DNA of 64,000 bases from Scylla paramamosain (lineage: Eukaryota > Arthropoda > Malacostraca > Decapoda > Portunidae), in the NCBI RefSeq assembly GCF_035594125.1, contig NC_087197.1:7920110-7984109 (forward strand), given 5' to 3'. The stretch's first letter is position 1; each line of letters begins with the position of its first letter. A program made the translations under genes and the position numbers. Under the pieces are notes generated by a model. That model did not search any database, had not been told where the DNA came from, and worked only from the letters and a program-made list of their open reading frames with translations. Below, piece after piece: positions 11,838 to 23,808 of this stretch.

Positions 11838-12937
11838 ACCGAGATGCCAAAATTTCTGGGAAAATTCAGGACTATTATATGTTAAAAAAAAATTTTTTTT
11901 TTTTAAGTAAATTTTAGCTTTTTTTTTCGGACTGTTATGTACCAAACCCTAAAGTGCATCCAAAGACTCCTATATGAGGAAATTAAACGATCTTACCAGA
12001 AATCTGTTTTTTGAGTGTTTTTCAGCATGTTAGGCACTAAAACGATAAATAATAAGGAACTCATTCTATATGAGAATCCAAAACAAAATTACTGAAAACG
12101 TGTTTTTTCTTTCTTTTACGTAGAAAAACGCTAAAACGGATGCAAACCTACCAATATCAAGAAATAGAAAAACATTACCAGAAAGGTATATTTTTTCTGT
12201 TTTTGAGCTTGTTACCTACAAAAAACGCGAAAATTGATGCAAAGCACTCTATATTAAAAAACAAAAGGACTTTCCAAGAAAAGTGTATAATGAGTTTTTA
12301 TAGTTCAAAAGAACCAAAAGGCTAAAAACACAAAAACTCCTGTATATGGAGAAGGTTCCTAGATACCAAAATGCTGAAACTCATGAATAACACTCTTAAT
12401 TGATAAACAGAACAACCTTACTAAATGCGTGTATTTTGAGTGCTTTTCACATTCTTAGTTACCAAAACCCCAAATTGCATGCAAAACCACCTTTATGTGA
12501 GAAAAAAATGACATTAACAGAAAAGTGTCTTTTAAGTGTTTTTGAGCATGATAGGCAATAAAGCACTAAAAAGCAGGGCAATCATATTACATTGGAATAA
12601 CACCAATGCCTTTAAGTGTTTTTGAGGTCCTTATATACCAAACCGCTAAAACGCATACAAAAACAAACTTTTTGGAGAAACAGAACAACATTACCAAAAA
12701 CATGTATTTTTAGTGTTTTTGATATTGTTATCTATAAAAACGCTTAAATACATGCAAAGAACATTATGTTTGGGAAACAAAAGGATATGACAAGAAACGT
12801 GTATTATGAGTGTTTTTTTAAGTTCCTTAAGTACCAAAAAGCTAGAACCCACCAATAACACTCTATATTTAGAAAATAAAGAAAATAAAAATATAAAAAG
12901 ATAGGATTTTTTTTTTTTTTTATTCATATTCATAGGT
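11838..12937 (+). repeat. HOR unit of the class-beta partner type
   Basis: A standard-length unit (1,100 bp) following class-alpha copy 1. Its m1 has GGAAAATTCAGGACTATTATATG, m3 has ATAAGGAACTCA instead of ATATGGAAGTCA, m4 has CAATATCAAGAAATAGAAAAAC, and m5 has AAATTGATGCAAAGC. These variants recur together in 16466-17560, 26029-27152, 38094-39189 and 47252 on, so the unit belongs to a defined subfamily. Confidence 0.85.
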
Positions 12938-14273
12938 ACCGAGATGCCAAAATTCTGGGAAAATTCAGGGCAATCATAAGATAAAAGAGTATTATCAAAA
13001 AAGTTAATTTCCGTTTTTTTTTATCGGACTGTTATGTACCAAACCTTAAAGTGCATGCAAAGACTCCTATATGAGGAAATTAAACGACCTTACAAGAAAT
13101 ATGTGTTTTGAGTGTTTTTTAGCATGTTAGGCACCAAAACCAAAACTCACCCTATATGGGAATTCATAAAAAAAAGCTACTGAAAACGTGTCTTCTCAGT
13201 GTTTTACGTAGAAAAACTCTAAAAGGGATGCAAAGCAACCAATATCAAGAAATAGAAAAACGTTACTAAAAAGGTATATTTTGAGTGTTTTTGAGCATGT
13301 TACCTACAAAAAACGCGAAAATTGATGCAAAGCACTCTATATTGGGAAAGAAAAGGACATTGCAAGAAAAGTGTATAATGACTGTTTTATAGTTCAAAAG
13401 AGACGCAAGGCAAAAAACGCAAAATTTCGTGTATATGGAGGGGTTTCCTAGATACAAAAATGGTAAAACTCATGAATAACATTCCTAATTGAGAAACAGA
13501 ACAGCCTTAATAAATGCATGTATTTTGATTGCTTTTCACATTCTTATCAAAACCCAAAATTGCATGCGAAAATAGATTTGTGGGAAAAAAAAAAACACTA
13601 CCAGAAAAGTGTCTTTTGAGTGTTTTTGAGCGTGATAGAAAAAAAAGCACTAAAAAGGAGGGCAATCGTGTTTTTCTACGTAAAACAGTGAGAAGACACG
13701 TTTTTAGTAATTTTCTTTTGGATTCCCACATAAAGTGAGTTCCTTATTATTTATCGTTTTGGTGCCTAACATGCTGAAAAACACTCAAAAGACAGATTTC
13801 TGGTAAGGTCTTTAATTTCCTCATATGCGAGGCCTTGCATGTCTTTTGAGTGTTTGAGTGTTTGAACGTGTTACGCAATAAAGCACTAAAAGGAAGGGCA
13901 ATCACATTACATGGGAATAAAACAAAATTTTACCAAGAACTTGCCATTAAGTGTTTTTTGAGCTCCTTACATACCAAAACGCTAAAACGCATGCAAAATA
14001 CATTTTATGGAGAAACAGAATAATATTACCAAATCCATGTATTTTGAGTGTTTTTGATCATGTTATCTATAAAAACGCTTAAATACATGCATAGAACCTT
14101 ATGTTTGGGAAACGAAAGGACATTACGAGAAACGTGTATTATGAGTGTTTTTTTAAGTTCCTTCAGTACCTAAAAGCTAAAACCCACAAATAACACTCTT
14201 TATTTAGAAAAAAAAATGATAAACAAAAAAATAAAAAAAATATGATTTTTTTTTGTTATTTATCTTTATAGGT
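12938..14273 (+). repeat. HOR unit enlarged by an internal inversion (1,336 bp)
   Basis: m1 to m7 and the start of m8 are in normal order up to GGAGGGCAATC (13656-13666). An inverted block of m4-m3-m2 follows (13667-13841), then part of m7, a second m8 (near 13874) and m9 to m11. The extra length over a standard unit is the inverted block plus the repeated m7/m8 stretch. Confidence 0.88.
13667..13841 (-). repeat. Inverted m4-m2 block, truncated copy of the shared inversion
   Basis: Reads as the complement of the array: TTTTTCTACGTAAAACAGTG is m4/m3 reversed, TATTTATCGTTTTGGTGCC is m3 reversed, and TTTCCTCATATGCGAGGCC is m2 reversed. It ends at TTGCATG joined to TCTTTTGAGTG of m7. The right junction is the same as at 23378, 29083 and 49436, so this is the same ancestral inversion with its m5-m6 portion deleted. 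Confidence 0.88.
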
Positions 14274-15367
14274 ACCGAGATGCCAAAATTCTTCCAAAAT
14301 TCAGAGAATTTATTTGGAAAAAAGAACATTACCAAAAAAGTTAATTATAGCTTTTTTTTTCGGATTGTTATGTACCAAACCCTAAAGTGCTTGCAAAGCC
14401 ACCTATATAGGGAAGTTAAACGACTTTACCAGAAACCTGTCTTTTCAGTGTTTTTCAGCATGTTAGGACCCAAAACGATAAATAATATGGAAGTCAGTCA
14501 ATATGTGAATCCAAAAGAAAATTACTGAAAACGTGTCTTTTCAGTGTTTTACGTAGAAAAACGCTTAAGCGGATGCAAACCAACCTATATGAAGAAATAG
14601 AATAACATTACCAAAAAGATATATTTTGAGTGTTTTTGACCTTGTTACCTACAAAAAAAATGCAAAAATGGATGTAAAGCAGTCTATATTAGGAAACAAA
14701 AGGACATTACGAGAAACGTGTATAATGAGTGTTTTATAGTTTTAAAAGAACCACAAGGCAATAAACGCAAAAACTCGTGTATATAGAGAAATTTTTTACA
14801 TAGAAAAAAAAAAGATGAAATGTATGAATAACACTTTTAATCGATAAACAGAACTACCTTATCAAATTGTGTATTTTGAGTGTTTTTCACATTCTTATTT
14901 ACGAAAATGCCAAATTACATGCGAAACTACCTTCATGTGGGAAAAAAAAAAATCACTACCAAAAAAGTGTCTTTTTAGTGTTTTTGAGCGTGATATGCAA
15001 CAAAGCACTAAAAGGCAGAACAATCACATTACATGGGAATAAAACCAACTTTTACGAAGAACTTGCCTATAAGTGTTTTTTAACTCCTTACATACCAAAT
15101 TGCAAAAAACGCATGCAAAACACCATTTATGGAGAAACAGAATAACATTACGAAAAACATGTATTTTTAGTGTTTTTGATCATGTAACCTATGAAAACGC
15201 TTAAATACATGTAAAGAACCCTATGTTTGTATAAGAAAAGGACATTACGAAAATCGTGTATTTTGGGTTTTTTTAAGTTCCTTAAGTACCAAAAAGCTAA
15301 AACCCACAAATAACACTCTTTATAGAGAGAAATTTTTTTTTTTTTTTTGTGATTCATCTTCATAGGT
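14274..15367 (+). repeat. HOR unit following the inversion (copy 1)
   Basis: Unit of 1,094 bp in standard order. It has a distinctive m1 (TTTATCTTTATAGGTACCG before AGATGCC, then GAATTTATTTGG) and m2 (CTATATAGGGAAGTTAAACG). The same version follows the inversion at 23809, and a more diverged one at 29500 and 49862, so inversion and downstream unit travel together as one duplicated block. Confidence 0.88.
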
Positions 15368-16465
15368 ACCGAAATGCCAAAATTCTGGCAAAATTCATGG
15401 AAATAAAAAAAAATAATAATTTTAGCTTTTTTCCGGAGTTATGTACAAACCTTGAACTGCAGGCAAATCCTCCTATATGGGGAAATTACACGACTTTACC
15501 AGAAACCTGTCTTTTGAGTGTTTTTCAGCAATTTCAAAAATATTATTGAAAAAAATGTCTTTCTGTGATTTACGAAGAAAAACGCTAAAACGTATGTAAA
15601 CCAACCAATATGAAGAAATACAATAACATTAGCAAAAAGATATATTTTGATGTGTTTTTGAACTTGTTACCTAAAAAAAATGCAAAAATAATGGAAAGCA
15701 CTTTATATTGGCAAAGAAAAGGACATTACGAGAATTGTGTATAAGTGTTTTATAGTTTGAGAAGAACCACAAGGTAAAAAACTCAAAAACTCGTGTACAT
15801 AAAGAAGTTTCTGACATACCAAAAAGTTGAAACTCATGAATAACACTTTTAATTTTGAAACAGAAATACCTTTCCAAATGTGTGTATTTGAAAAGTTTCT
15901 TACATACCAAAATGCTGAAAATCAAGAATAACACTTTTAATTAAGAAATAGAACAACCTTATTAAATGCCTGTGTTTTGAGTTTTTTTCACATTCTTAGT
16001 TACCAAAATCCCAAATTCCATGCAAAACTAGCTTTATGTGGGAAAACAGATGATATTAGCAGTGTCTTTTGAGTTTTTTTGAGCGTGTTAGGCAATAAAG
16101 CACTAAAAAACAGGGCACATCACATTACATGGGAATAAAAACAAATTTTTCCAAGAACTTGCCTTTAAGTGTTTTTGAGCTCATTACATACCAAAACGCT
16201 AAATCGCATGAAAAAACAATAAGATTACCAAAAACATATATTTTGAGTGTTTTTGATCATGTTATCTATAAAAACGCTCAAATACATGCAAAGAACATTA
16301 CGTTTGCGAAACGAAAGGACACTACGAGAAATGTGTATTATAGGTGTTTTTAAGTTCCTTAAGTACCAAAAAGCTAAAACTCACAAATAAGACCCTTTAA
16401 TTAGAAAAAAAAAAGTAAGAAAGTAAAATAATAGGATTTTTTTTTTGTTATTCATCTTTTTATGT
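15368..16465 (+). repeat. Class-alpha (12-mer) HOR variant, copy 2
   Basis: Carries CCGGAGTTATG at the m1/m2 border (near 15437), CAGCAATTTCAAAAATATTATTG at the m2/m3 fusion (near 15529), and the 88-bp m6 half-duplication (15818-15905) before the full m6 at 15906. The half-copy contains ATGTGTGTATTTGAAAAGTTTC at its end. Length stays at 1,098 bp because the m3 loss and the m6 gain nearly cancel. Confidence 0.87.
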
Positions 16466-18652
16466 ACTGAGATGCCAAAATTCTGGGAAAATTCAGGACT
16501 ATTATATGATAAAAGAAAATTATTAAAAAAGTTAATTTTAGCTTTTTTTCGGACTGTTATGTATCAAACACTAAACGGCATCCAAAGTCGTCTATAAGAG
16601 GAAATTAAACGACCTTCACAGAAATCTGTTTTTTAAGTGTTTGTCAGCATGTTAGGCACCAAAACGATAAATAATAAGGAACTAACTCTATATGAGAATC
16701 CAAAACAAAATTCCTGAAAACGTGTTTTTTATGTTTTACGTAGAAAAACGCTAAATCAGATAAAAACTAACCAATATCAAGAAATAGAAATACATTACCA
16801 AAAAGGTATATTTTGAGTGTTTTTGAGCTTGTTACCTACAAAAAACGCGAAAATTGATGCAAAGAACTCTATATTAGAAAACAAAAGGACTTTGGAAGAA
16901 AAGTGTATAATGAGTTTTTTTTTATAGTTCAAAAGAGCCAAAATTCAAAAAACACAAAAACTCGTGTATATGGAGAAGGTTCCTAGATACCAAAATGCTG
17001 AAACTCATGAATAACACTCTTAATTGAGAAACAGAACAACCTTACTAAATGTGTGTATTTTGAGTGCTTTTCACATTCTTAGTTACCAAAACCCCAAATT
17101 GCATGCTAAACAACCTTTATGTGAGAAAAAAATGACATTACCAGAAAAGTTTTTTTTTAAGTGTTTCTGAGCGTGATAGGCAATAAAGCACTAAAAAAGC
17201 AGTGCAATCATATTATATTGGAATAACACCAATTTATACCAAAAACTTGCGTTTAAATGTTTTTGAGCTCCTTATATACCAAACCGCTAAAACTCATGAA
17301 AAACAAACTTTATAGAGAAACAGAATATCATTACCAAAAACATGTATTTTGAGTGTTTTTGATCATGTTATCTATAAAACCGCTTAAATACATGCAAAGA
17401 ACATTATGTTTGGGAAACAAAAGGACATTACGAGAAACTTGTATTATGAGTGTTTTTTTTTTATTTCCTTAAGTACCAAAAAGCTAAAACCCACAAATAA
17501 CACTCTTTATTTAGAAAATAAAAAATAAAAAAAAAAAAAAAATAGGAATTTTTTTTTTGTCAAAATGTCAAAATTCTATAATATATATTATATAATTTTA
17601 TCAAAAAAGTTAATTTCAGCTTTTTTTTCGGACTGTTATGTACCAAACCCTAAAGTGCATGCAAAGCCTCCTATATAAGGAAATTAAACGACCTTACCAG
17701 AAATCTGTGTTTTGAGTGTTTTTTTTTTTTTAGCATGTTAGGCACTAAAACGATAAATAATAAGGAACTCACTCTATATGGGAATCCAAAACAAAGTTAC
17801 TGTAAACGTGTCTTCTCAGTGTTTTACGTAAAAAAACTCTAAAACGGATGCAAAGCAACCAATATCAAGAAATAGAAAAACGTTACTAAAAAGGTATATT
17901 TTCAGTTTTTTGAGCTTGTTACCTACAAAAAACGCGAAAATTGATGCAAAGCACTCTATATTGGGAAACAAAAGGACATTGCAAGAAAAGTGTTTAATGA
18001 GGGTTTTATAGTTCAAAAGAACCACAAGGCAAAAAACACAAAATCTCGTGTATATGGAGAGGTTTCCTAGATACAAAAATGGTAAAACATAAATGTATAA
18101 CACTCTTAATTCAGAAACAGAACAACTTTAATAAATGCGTGTATTTTGAGTGTTTTTCACATTCTTAGTTACCAAAATTGAAATTGCATGCGAAAATAGA
18201 TTTGTGGAAAAAAAAAAAACTTTACCAGAAAAGTGTCTGAGTTTTTTTTTGAGCGTGATAGGCAATAAAGCACTAAAAAGGAAGGCAATCACATTACATT
18301 GGAGGAAAACGAATTTTTACCTAGAACTTGCCTTTAAGTGTTTTTGAGCTCCTTATATACCAAAACACTAAAACGCATGCAAAATATTCTTTGTGGTTAA
18401 ACAGGATAACATTACCAAAAACATGTATTTTGAGTGTTTTTGATCATGTTACCAATAAAAACGCTTAAATAAATGCAAAGAACACTATTTTTGGGAAATG
18501 AAAGGAGATTACTAAAAACGTGTATTATGAGTGTTTTTAAGTTTATTAATTACCAAAAAGGTAAAAGGCACAAATAACACTCTTTATTGAGAAACAATAA
18601 ATAAATAAAAAAAATACAATATTTTTTTTCTTTCTAATTCATCTTCACGGGT
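16466..18652 (+). repeat. Two HOR units of the class-beta type
   Basis: m1 positions are near 16464 and 17559, then 18651 (1,095 and 1,092 bp). The second m1 is degenerate: after the T-tract it reads GTCAAAATGTCAAAATTCT and then TATAATATATATTATATAAT, lacking the GGTACCGAG core. Class-beta variants (ATAAGGAACTCA, AATATCAAGAAATAG, GTCTTCTCAGTG) are present. From about 17.8 kb the sequence is a direct duplicate of the array from about 32.9 kb, offset near 15.1 kb. Confidence 0.87.
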
Positions 18653-19030
18653 ATCGAGATGCTAAAATTTGGGCAAAATTCAGGATATTATGTAAAATAA
18701 GAATATTATGAAAAAAGTTAAATTTAGTTTTTTTTTTCTGACTGTTATGTACCAAACCCGTAAAGTGCATGCAAAGCCACCTATATGGGGAAATTAAACG
18801 TCTTTGCCAGAAAACGGTCTTATGAGTATTTTTCAACATGTTAAGAAGCAACACGATAAATAACATGGAAGTCAATCTATATGGGAATCTAAAACATAAT
18901 TACTAAAAAACGTGTCTTTGTGGAGTTTTACATTGAAAAACGCTATAACGGATGCAAACCAACCAATATGACGAAATAAAATAACATTACCAAAAAGGTA
19001 TATTTTTAATGTTTTTGAAATTGTTACCTT

Positions 19031-19171
19031 CAAAAAACGCGAAAATGGATGGAAAGCACTCTATATTGGGAAGCAAAAAGACATTACGAGAAACGTGTAT
19101 AATGAGTGTTTTATAGTTCCACAAGAACTACAAGGCAAAGAACGCAAAAACTCGTGTATAGTTTCTTACAT
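19031..19171 (+). repeat. m5, the long 141-bp monomer
   Basis: m5 is about 45 bp longer than the others. After the usual GAGTGTTTTATAGTT it has an added segment, roughly CACAAGAAC..CAAGGCAAA.AACGCAAAAACTCGTGTATA, before the next monomer start. AACGCAAAAACTCGTG itself resembles the start of a monomer (AACGCTAAAACGCATG), so the extra piece is probably a truncated extra monomer fixed before HOR amplification. The same extension is present in nearly every unit. Confidence 0.75.
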
Positions 19172-19674
19172 TCCAAAATGCTGAAAATCTGGAACAACTC
19201 TCTTAATTGAGAAACAGAACAATCTTACTAAATGCGGGTATTTTGAGGGCTTTTCACATTCTTAGTTACCAAAACCCCAAATTGCATTCGAAACCAGCTT
19301 TATGTGGGAAAAAAATGACATTACCAGAAAAATGTCTTTTGAGTGTTTTTGAGCGTGTTAAGCAATAAAAGCAGGGCAATCACATTCCATTGAAATAAAA
19401 CCAATTTTTAACAAGAACTTGCCTTTAAGTGTATTTGAGCTCCTTATATACCAAAACACTAAAATGCATGCAAAACACTCTTTATGGTGAAACAGAATAA
19501 CATTACCAAAAACATGTATTTTGAGTGTTTTTGATCATGTTACCAATAAAAACGCTTAAATACATGCAAAAAACACTATTTTTAGGAAATGAAAGAACAT
19601 TACGAGAAACGTGTATTATGAGTGTTTTTAAGTTCATTAAGTACGAAAACGCTAATAGCCACAAATTACACTCT

Positions 19675-19747
19675 TTATTGAGAAAAAATAAATAAAAAAA
19701 TAAAAAAAAATACGATATTTTTTTTATTGTTATTCATCTTCACAGGT
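19675..19747 (+). repeat. m11 A-tract/T-tract hinge (reference copy)
   Basis: The 3' half of m11 is an A-rich run with AAAT-type steps (AGAAAAAATAAATAAAAAAA), then a short bridge (TACGATA), then a T-run and TTATTCATCTTCACAGG leading into m1. Equivalent hinges occur about every 1.1 kb through the array, varying greatly in length between units (compare 5395-5460, 9580-9620, 49795-49845). Several deletions and duplications in the window end in this element. Confidence 0.85.
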
Positions 19748-21560
19748 AACGAGGTGCCAAAATTCGGGCAAAGTTCAGGAAATTATATGAAATAAGAACA
19801 TTACCAAAAAAGTTAAATCTAGCTTTTTTTTCGGACTGTTATGTACCAAACCCCTAAAGTGCATGCAAAGCCACCCATATGGGGAAATTAAACGTCTTTG
19901 CCAGAAAACTGTCTTATGAGTGTTTTTCAGCATGTTAGGATCCAACACGATAAAACCCAAGAAAGTCAATATATATGGGAATCCAAAACAAAATTATTGA
20001 AAACGTGTCTTTTCGGTGTTTTACGTAGAAAACACTAAAACGGATGCAAACCAACCAAAATAAAGAAATACAATAACATTACCAAAAATGTATATTTTGT
20101 GATTTTGAAATTGTTACCTACAAAAAACGCGAAAATGGATGGAAAGCACTCTATATTGGGAAGCAAATGGACTTTGCGAAAAACGAGTATAATGAGTGTT
20201 TTATAGTTTCACAAGAACCACAAGGCAAAAACCGCAAAAACTCGTGTATACAAAGAAGTTTCTTACATTCAAACTGCTGAAACTCATGAATAAGGCTTTT
20301 AATTGAGAAACAGAAGTATCTTACCAAATGTGAGTATTTTGAGTGTTTTTCACATTCTTAGTTACAAAAATCCGAAATTACAAGCGAAACTAGTTTTATG
20401 TGGGAAAAAATGACATCACCAGAAAAGTGTCTTTTCAGTGTTTTAGAGTGTGATATGCAACAAAGCACTGAAAAGCAGAACAATCACATTACATGGGAAT
20501 AAAACCAACTTTTACCAAAAACATGCCTTTAAGTGGTTTTAACTCCTTACATAAGAAAACGCTAAAACGCATACAAAACACCCTTTAAAGAAAAAGAAAA
20601 TAACATTACTAAAAACATGAATTTAAGTGTTTTTGATGATGTTACCTATAAAAACGCTTAAATACATGTAAAGAACCCTATGTTTGTGAAACGAATGGAT
20701 ATTACGAAAATTATGTATTATGAGAGTTTTTAGGTTCATTAAGTACCAAAAACCTAATACACAAAAATAACACTCTTTATAGAGAAAAAAAAATAGAAAT
20801 AAATGAATATAGATATATTTTGAGTGTTTTTCAGCTTCTTACCTACAAAAAATGCGAAAATGGATGGAAAGCACTCTATATTAGGAAACAAAAGAACATT
20901 ACGAGAAAGGTGTATAATGAGTGTTTTATAGTTTCACACGAACCACAAGGCAAAAAACGCAAAAACTTGTGTATATAGAGAAGTTTTTTACATACCAAAA
21001 TGCTGAAATGCATGAATAACACTTTTAATTGAGAAACAGAACTACCTTACCAAAAGTGTGTTTTTTGAGTGTTTTTCACATTCTCAGTTACGAAAATCCC
21101 AAATTACATGCGAAACTAGCTTTATGTGGAAAAAAAAATGATATTACCAGAAAAGTTTATTTTGAGTGTTTTTGAGCGTGATATGCAACAAAGCACTAAA
21201 AAGCAGAACAATCACATTACATGGGAATAAAACCAACTTTTACGAAGAACTTGCCTTTGTGTTTTTTTTTAACTCCTTACATACCAAAACGCTAAAACGC
21301 ATGCAAAACACCCTTTATGGAGAAACAGAGTAACATTACCAAAAACATGTATTTTGAGTGTTTTTGATCATGTTATTTATAAAAACGCTTAAATATATGC
21401 AAAGAACCTTATGTTTGGGAAACGAAAGGACATTAAGAGAAACGTGTATTATGAGTGTTTTTAAGTTCCTTAAGTACCAAAAAAGCTAAAACCCACAAAT
21501 AACACTTTATAGAGAAAAAAATAATATAAATTTTTTTTTTTTTTATTCATCTTCATAGGT
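19748..21560 (+). repeat. Fused pair of HOR units lacking one m1-m4
   Basis: The first unit is complete to m11 (near 20795). Then GAATATAGATATATTTTGAG (about 20805-20825) joins the hinge straight to the tail of m4, so m1, m2, m3 and most of m4 of the second unit are missing. m5 to m11 follow normally. Length is 1,813 bp instead of about 2,190. The first unit is nearly the same as 34838-35934 (both have GGTAACGAGGTGCC and AAATTCGGGCAAAGTTCAGG). Confidence 0.87.
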
Positions 21561-22483
21561 ACTAAGATGCCAAAATTCTGGCAATATTCTTTGGGAATCG
21601 AAAACAAAATTACTGAAAACATGTCTTTTCGATGTTTTACGTAGAAAAACACTAAAACGAATGCAAACCAACCAATATGAAGAAATAGAATAACATTACC
21701 AAAAAGTTATATTTTGAGTGTTTTTGAGCTTGTTACCTACAAAAAACGCTAAAATGGATGCAAAGCACTCCTTATTGGGAGAGAAAAGGACATTACGAGA
21801 AACGTGTATAATGAGTCTCTTATTATTTTCGGGCAAAAGAACTTGTGGTTCACAAGAACAACAAGGTAAAAAACGCAAAAATTCGTATATATAAAGAATT
21901 TTCTTAGATACCAAAATGCTGAAACTCATGAATAACAATCTTAATTGGGAAACAGAACAACATTACCAAATGCGTGTATTTTGATTGTTTTTTTTCACAT
22001 TTTTAGTTAGCAAAACCCCAAATAGCATGCGAAACTAACTTTATGTGGGAAAAAAATGACATTACCAGAAGTGTCTTTTGAGTGTTTTTGAGCGTTAGGC
22101 AATAAAGCACTAAAAAGCAGGGCAATCATAATACATTGAAATAAAACCAACTTTTACCAAGAACTTGCCTTGAAGTGTTTTTCAGCTCCTTACATACCAA
22201 ATCGCTAAAACGCATGCAAAACACTCCTTTATAGAGAAGCAGAATTACATTGCCAGAAACAAGTGCTTCTGAGTGTTTTTTATCATGTTACCTATAAAAA
22301 CGCTTAAATACATGCAAAGATCCCTATATTTGGGAAACGAAAGGACATTACGAGAAATGTGTATTATGAATGTTTTGAAGTTCTTTAAGTACCAAAACGT
22401 TAAAACCTACAAATAACACTTTTTATAGAGAAGAAAAATAAATAAAATAGCATTTTTATTTTTTGTTATTGATGTTCATAGGT
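21561..22483 (+). repeat. HOR unit with m1-m3 deletion (923 bp)
   Basis: m1 breaks after AATTCTGGCAATATTC (about 21596) and the sequence continues at TTTGGGAATCGAAAACAAAA in m3. The end of m1, all of m2 and the first half of m3 are missing. m5 carries an unusual GTCTCTTATTATTTTCGGGC patch with a repeated AGAACTTGTGGTTCAC, also seen near 42570-42600. Confidence 0.87.
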
Positions 22484-23808
22484 ACCAAGATGCCAGAATT
22501 CTGCCAAAATTCAGGGAAATTATGTGGAAAAAAGAACATTATCGAAAAAGTTAATTTAAGTTACCTTTTCTTTCTGAGTTATATACCAAACCATAAAGTG
22601 TATGCAAAGCCACCTACCTATTTGGGAAAATTTGACGACTTTACAAGAAACCTATCTTTTGAGTGTTTTTCCGCATGTTAGGCACCAAAACGATAGATAA
22701 TATGAAAGTCACTCTATATGGAAATTCAAAACAAAATTACTGAAAACGTGTGTTTTAAAGGATTTACGTACAAAAATGCTAAAACGGATGCAAACCAACC
22801 AATATGAAAAGATAGAATAACATTACCAGAAAAGTATATTTTGTGTGTTTTTGAGCTTGTTACATAAAAAAAAAAAAAGAACTTGCCTTTTAGTGTTTTT
22901 GACACTCATTTCCTAAGATTGTTCTGTTTCTCAATTAAGAGTGTTATTCATGAGTTTCAGCATTTTGGTATCTAGGAAAATTCTCCATATATACGAGTTT
23001 TTGCGTTTTTTGCCGTGTGGTTTTTTGAACTATAAAACTTTCATTATACACTTCTCTCGCAATGTCCCTTTGTTTCCCAATATAGAGTGCTTTGTATCAA
23101 TTTTTGCGTTTTTTTTCTAGGTAACAAGCTCAAAAACACTCAAAATATACATTTTTGGTAATGTTTTTCTGCTTCTTGATATTGGTTGGTTTGCATCAGT
23201 TTTAGCGTTTTTCTACGTAAAACACTGAGAAGACACGTTTTCAGTAATTTTCTTTTGGATTCCCACATAGAGTGAGTTCCTTATTATTTATCGTTTTGGT
23301 GCCTAACATGCTGAAAAACACTCAAAAGACAGATTTCTGGTAAGGTCTTTGATTTCCTCATATGCGAGGCCTTGCATGTCTTTTGAGTGTTTTTGAACGT
23401 GTTACGCAATAAAGTACTAAAAGGAAGGGCAATCACATTACATGGGAATAAAATCAAATTTAACCAAGAACTTGCCATTAAGTGTTTTTTGAGTTCCTTA
23501 CATACCTAAACGCTAAAACACCTGCAAAATACATTTTATGGAGAAACAGAATAATATTACAAAATCCATGTATTTTGAGTGTTTTTGATCATGTTATCTA
23601 TAAAAACGCTTAAATACATGCAAAGAACCTTATGTTTGGGAAACGAAAGGACATTACGAGAAACGTGTATTATGAGTGTTTTTTAAGTTCCTTCAGTACC
23701 TAAAAGCTAAAACCCACAAATAACACTCTTTATTTAGAAAAAAAAGTAATAAACAAAAAAATAAAAAAATAGGATTTTTTTTTTTTTTTGTTATTTATCT
23801 TTATAGGT
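22484..23808 (+). repeat. HOR unit with m4-to-m8 deletion and the full inversion
   Basis: m1 to m4 are normal. m4 ends in a pure A-run (about 22866-22878) that joins directly to the end of m8 (AGAACTTGCCTTTTAGTG). The inverted m6-m2 block follows at 22903-23378, then m7 tail, m8, m9, m10 and m11. Total 1,325 bp. The block from the inversion onward is a close copy of 13667-17560. Confidence 0.87.
22903..23378 (-). repeat. Full-length inverted m6-m2 block, copy A
   Basis: About 476 bp on the opposite strand inside a + strand array. It begins after GTGTTTTTGA with CACTCATTTCCTAAG (m6 reversed), contains CTCAATTAAGAGTGTTATTC (m6), AACTATAAAACTTTCATTATAC (m5), GATATTGGTTGGTTTGCATC (m4) and TTATTTATCGTTTTGGTGCC (m3), and ends with GCGAGGCCTTGCATG (m2) joined to TCTTTTGAGTG of m7. 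Both joints match those at 28600/29083 and 49006/49436. Confidence 0.92.

Larger units (their letters stand above)
18653..19747 (+). repeat. Reference 11-mer HOR unit (1,095 bp)
   Basis: Complete unit used to define the monomers, by hand alignment: m1 18653-18750, m2 18751-18846, m3 18847-18933, m4 18934-19030, m5 19031-19171, m6 19172-19267, m7 19268-19361, m8 19362-19449, m9 19450-19545, m10 19546-19642, m11 19643-19747. Lengths are 98, 96, 87, 97, 141, 96, 94, 88, 96, 97 and 105 bp. All share an ACCAAAACGCTAAAA-like start and a GAGTGTTTTT-like end except m1 and m11, whose ends are replaced by A/T tracts. Each monomer is more like its namesake one unit away than like its neighbours, which is the definition of a higher-order repeat. 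Confidence 0.93.

Noticed and set aside
18653..19747. CENP-B box in the monomers
   Set aside because: I looked for TTCG....A..CGGG on both strands. TTCGGACTG in m1 has only the first half and no CGGG follows at the right distance. Centromere function is not supported by this motif.
22903..23378. Fold-back transposon or MITE with inverted ends
   Set aside because: The block is made wholly of m6-m2 satellite on the opposite strand, without terminal inverted repeats of its own or a target duplication. A simple inversion or template switch explains it.
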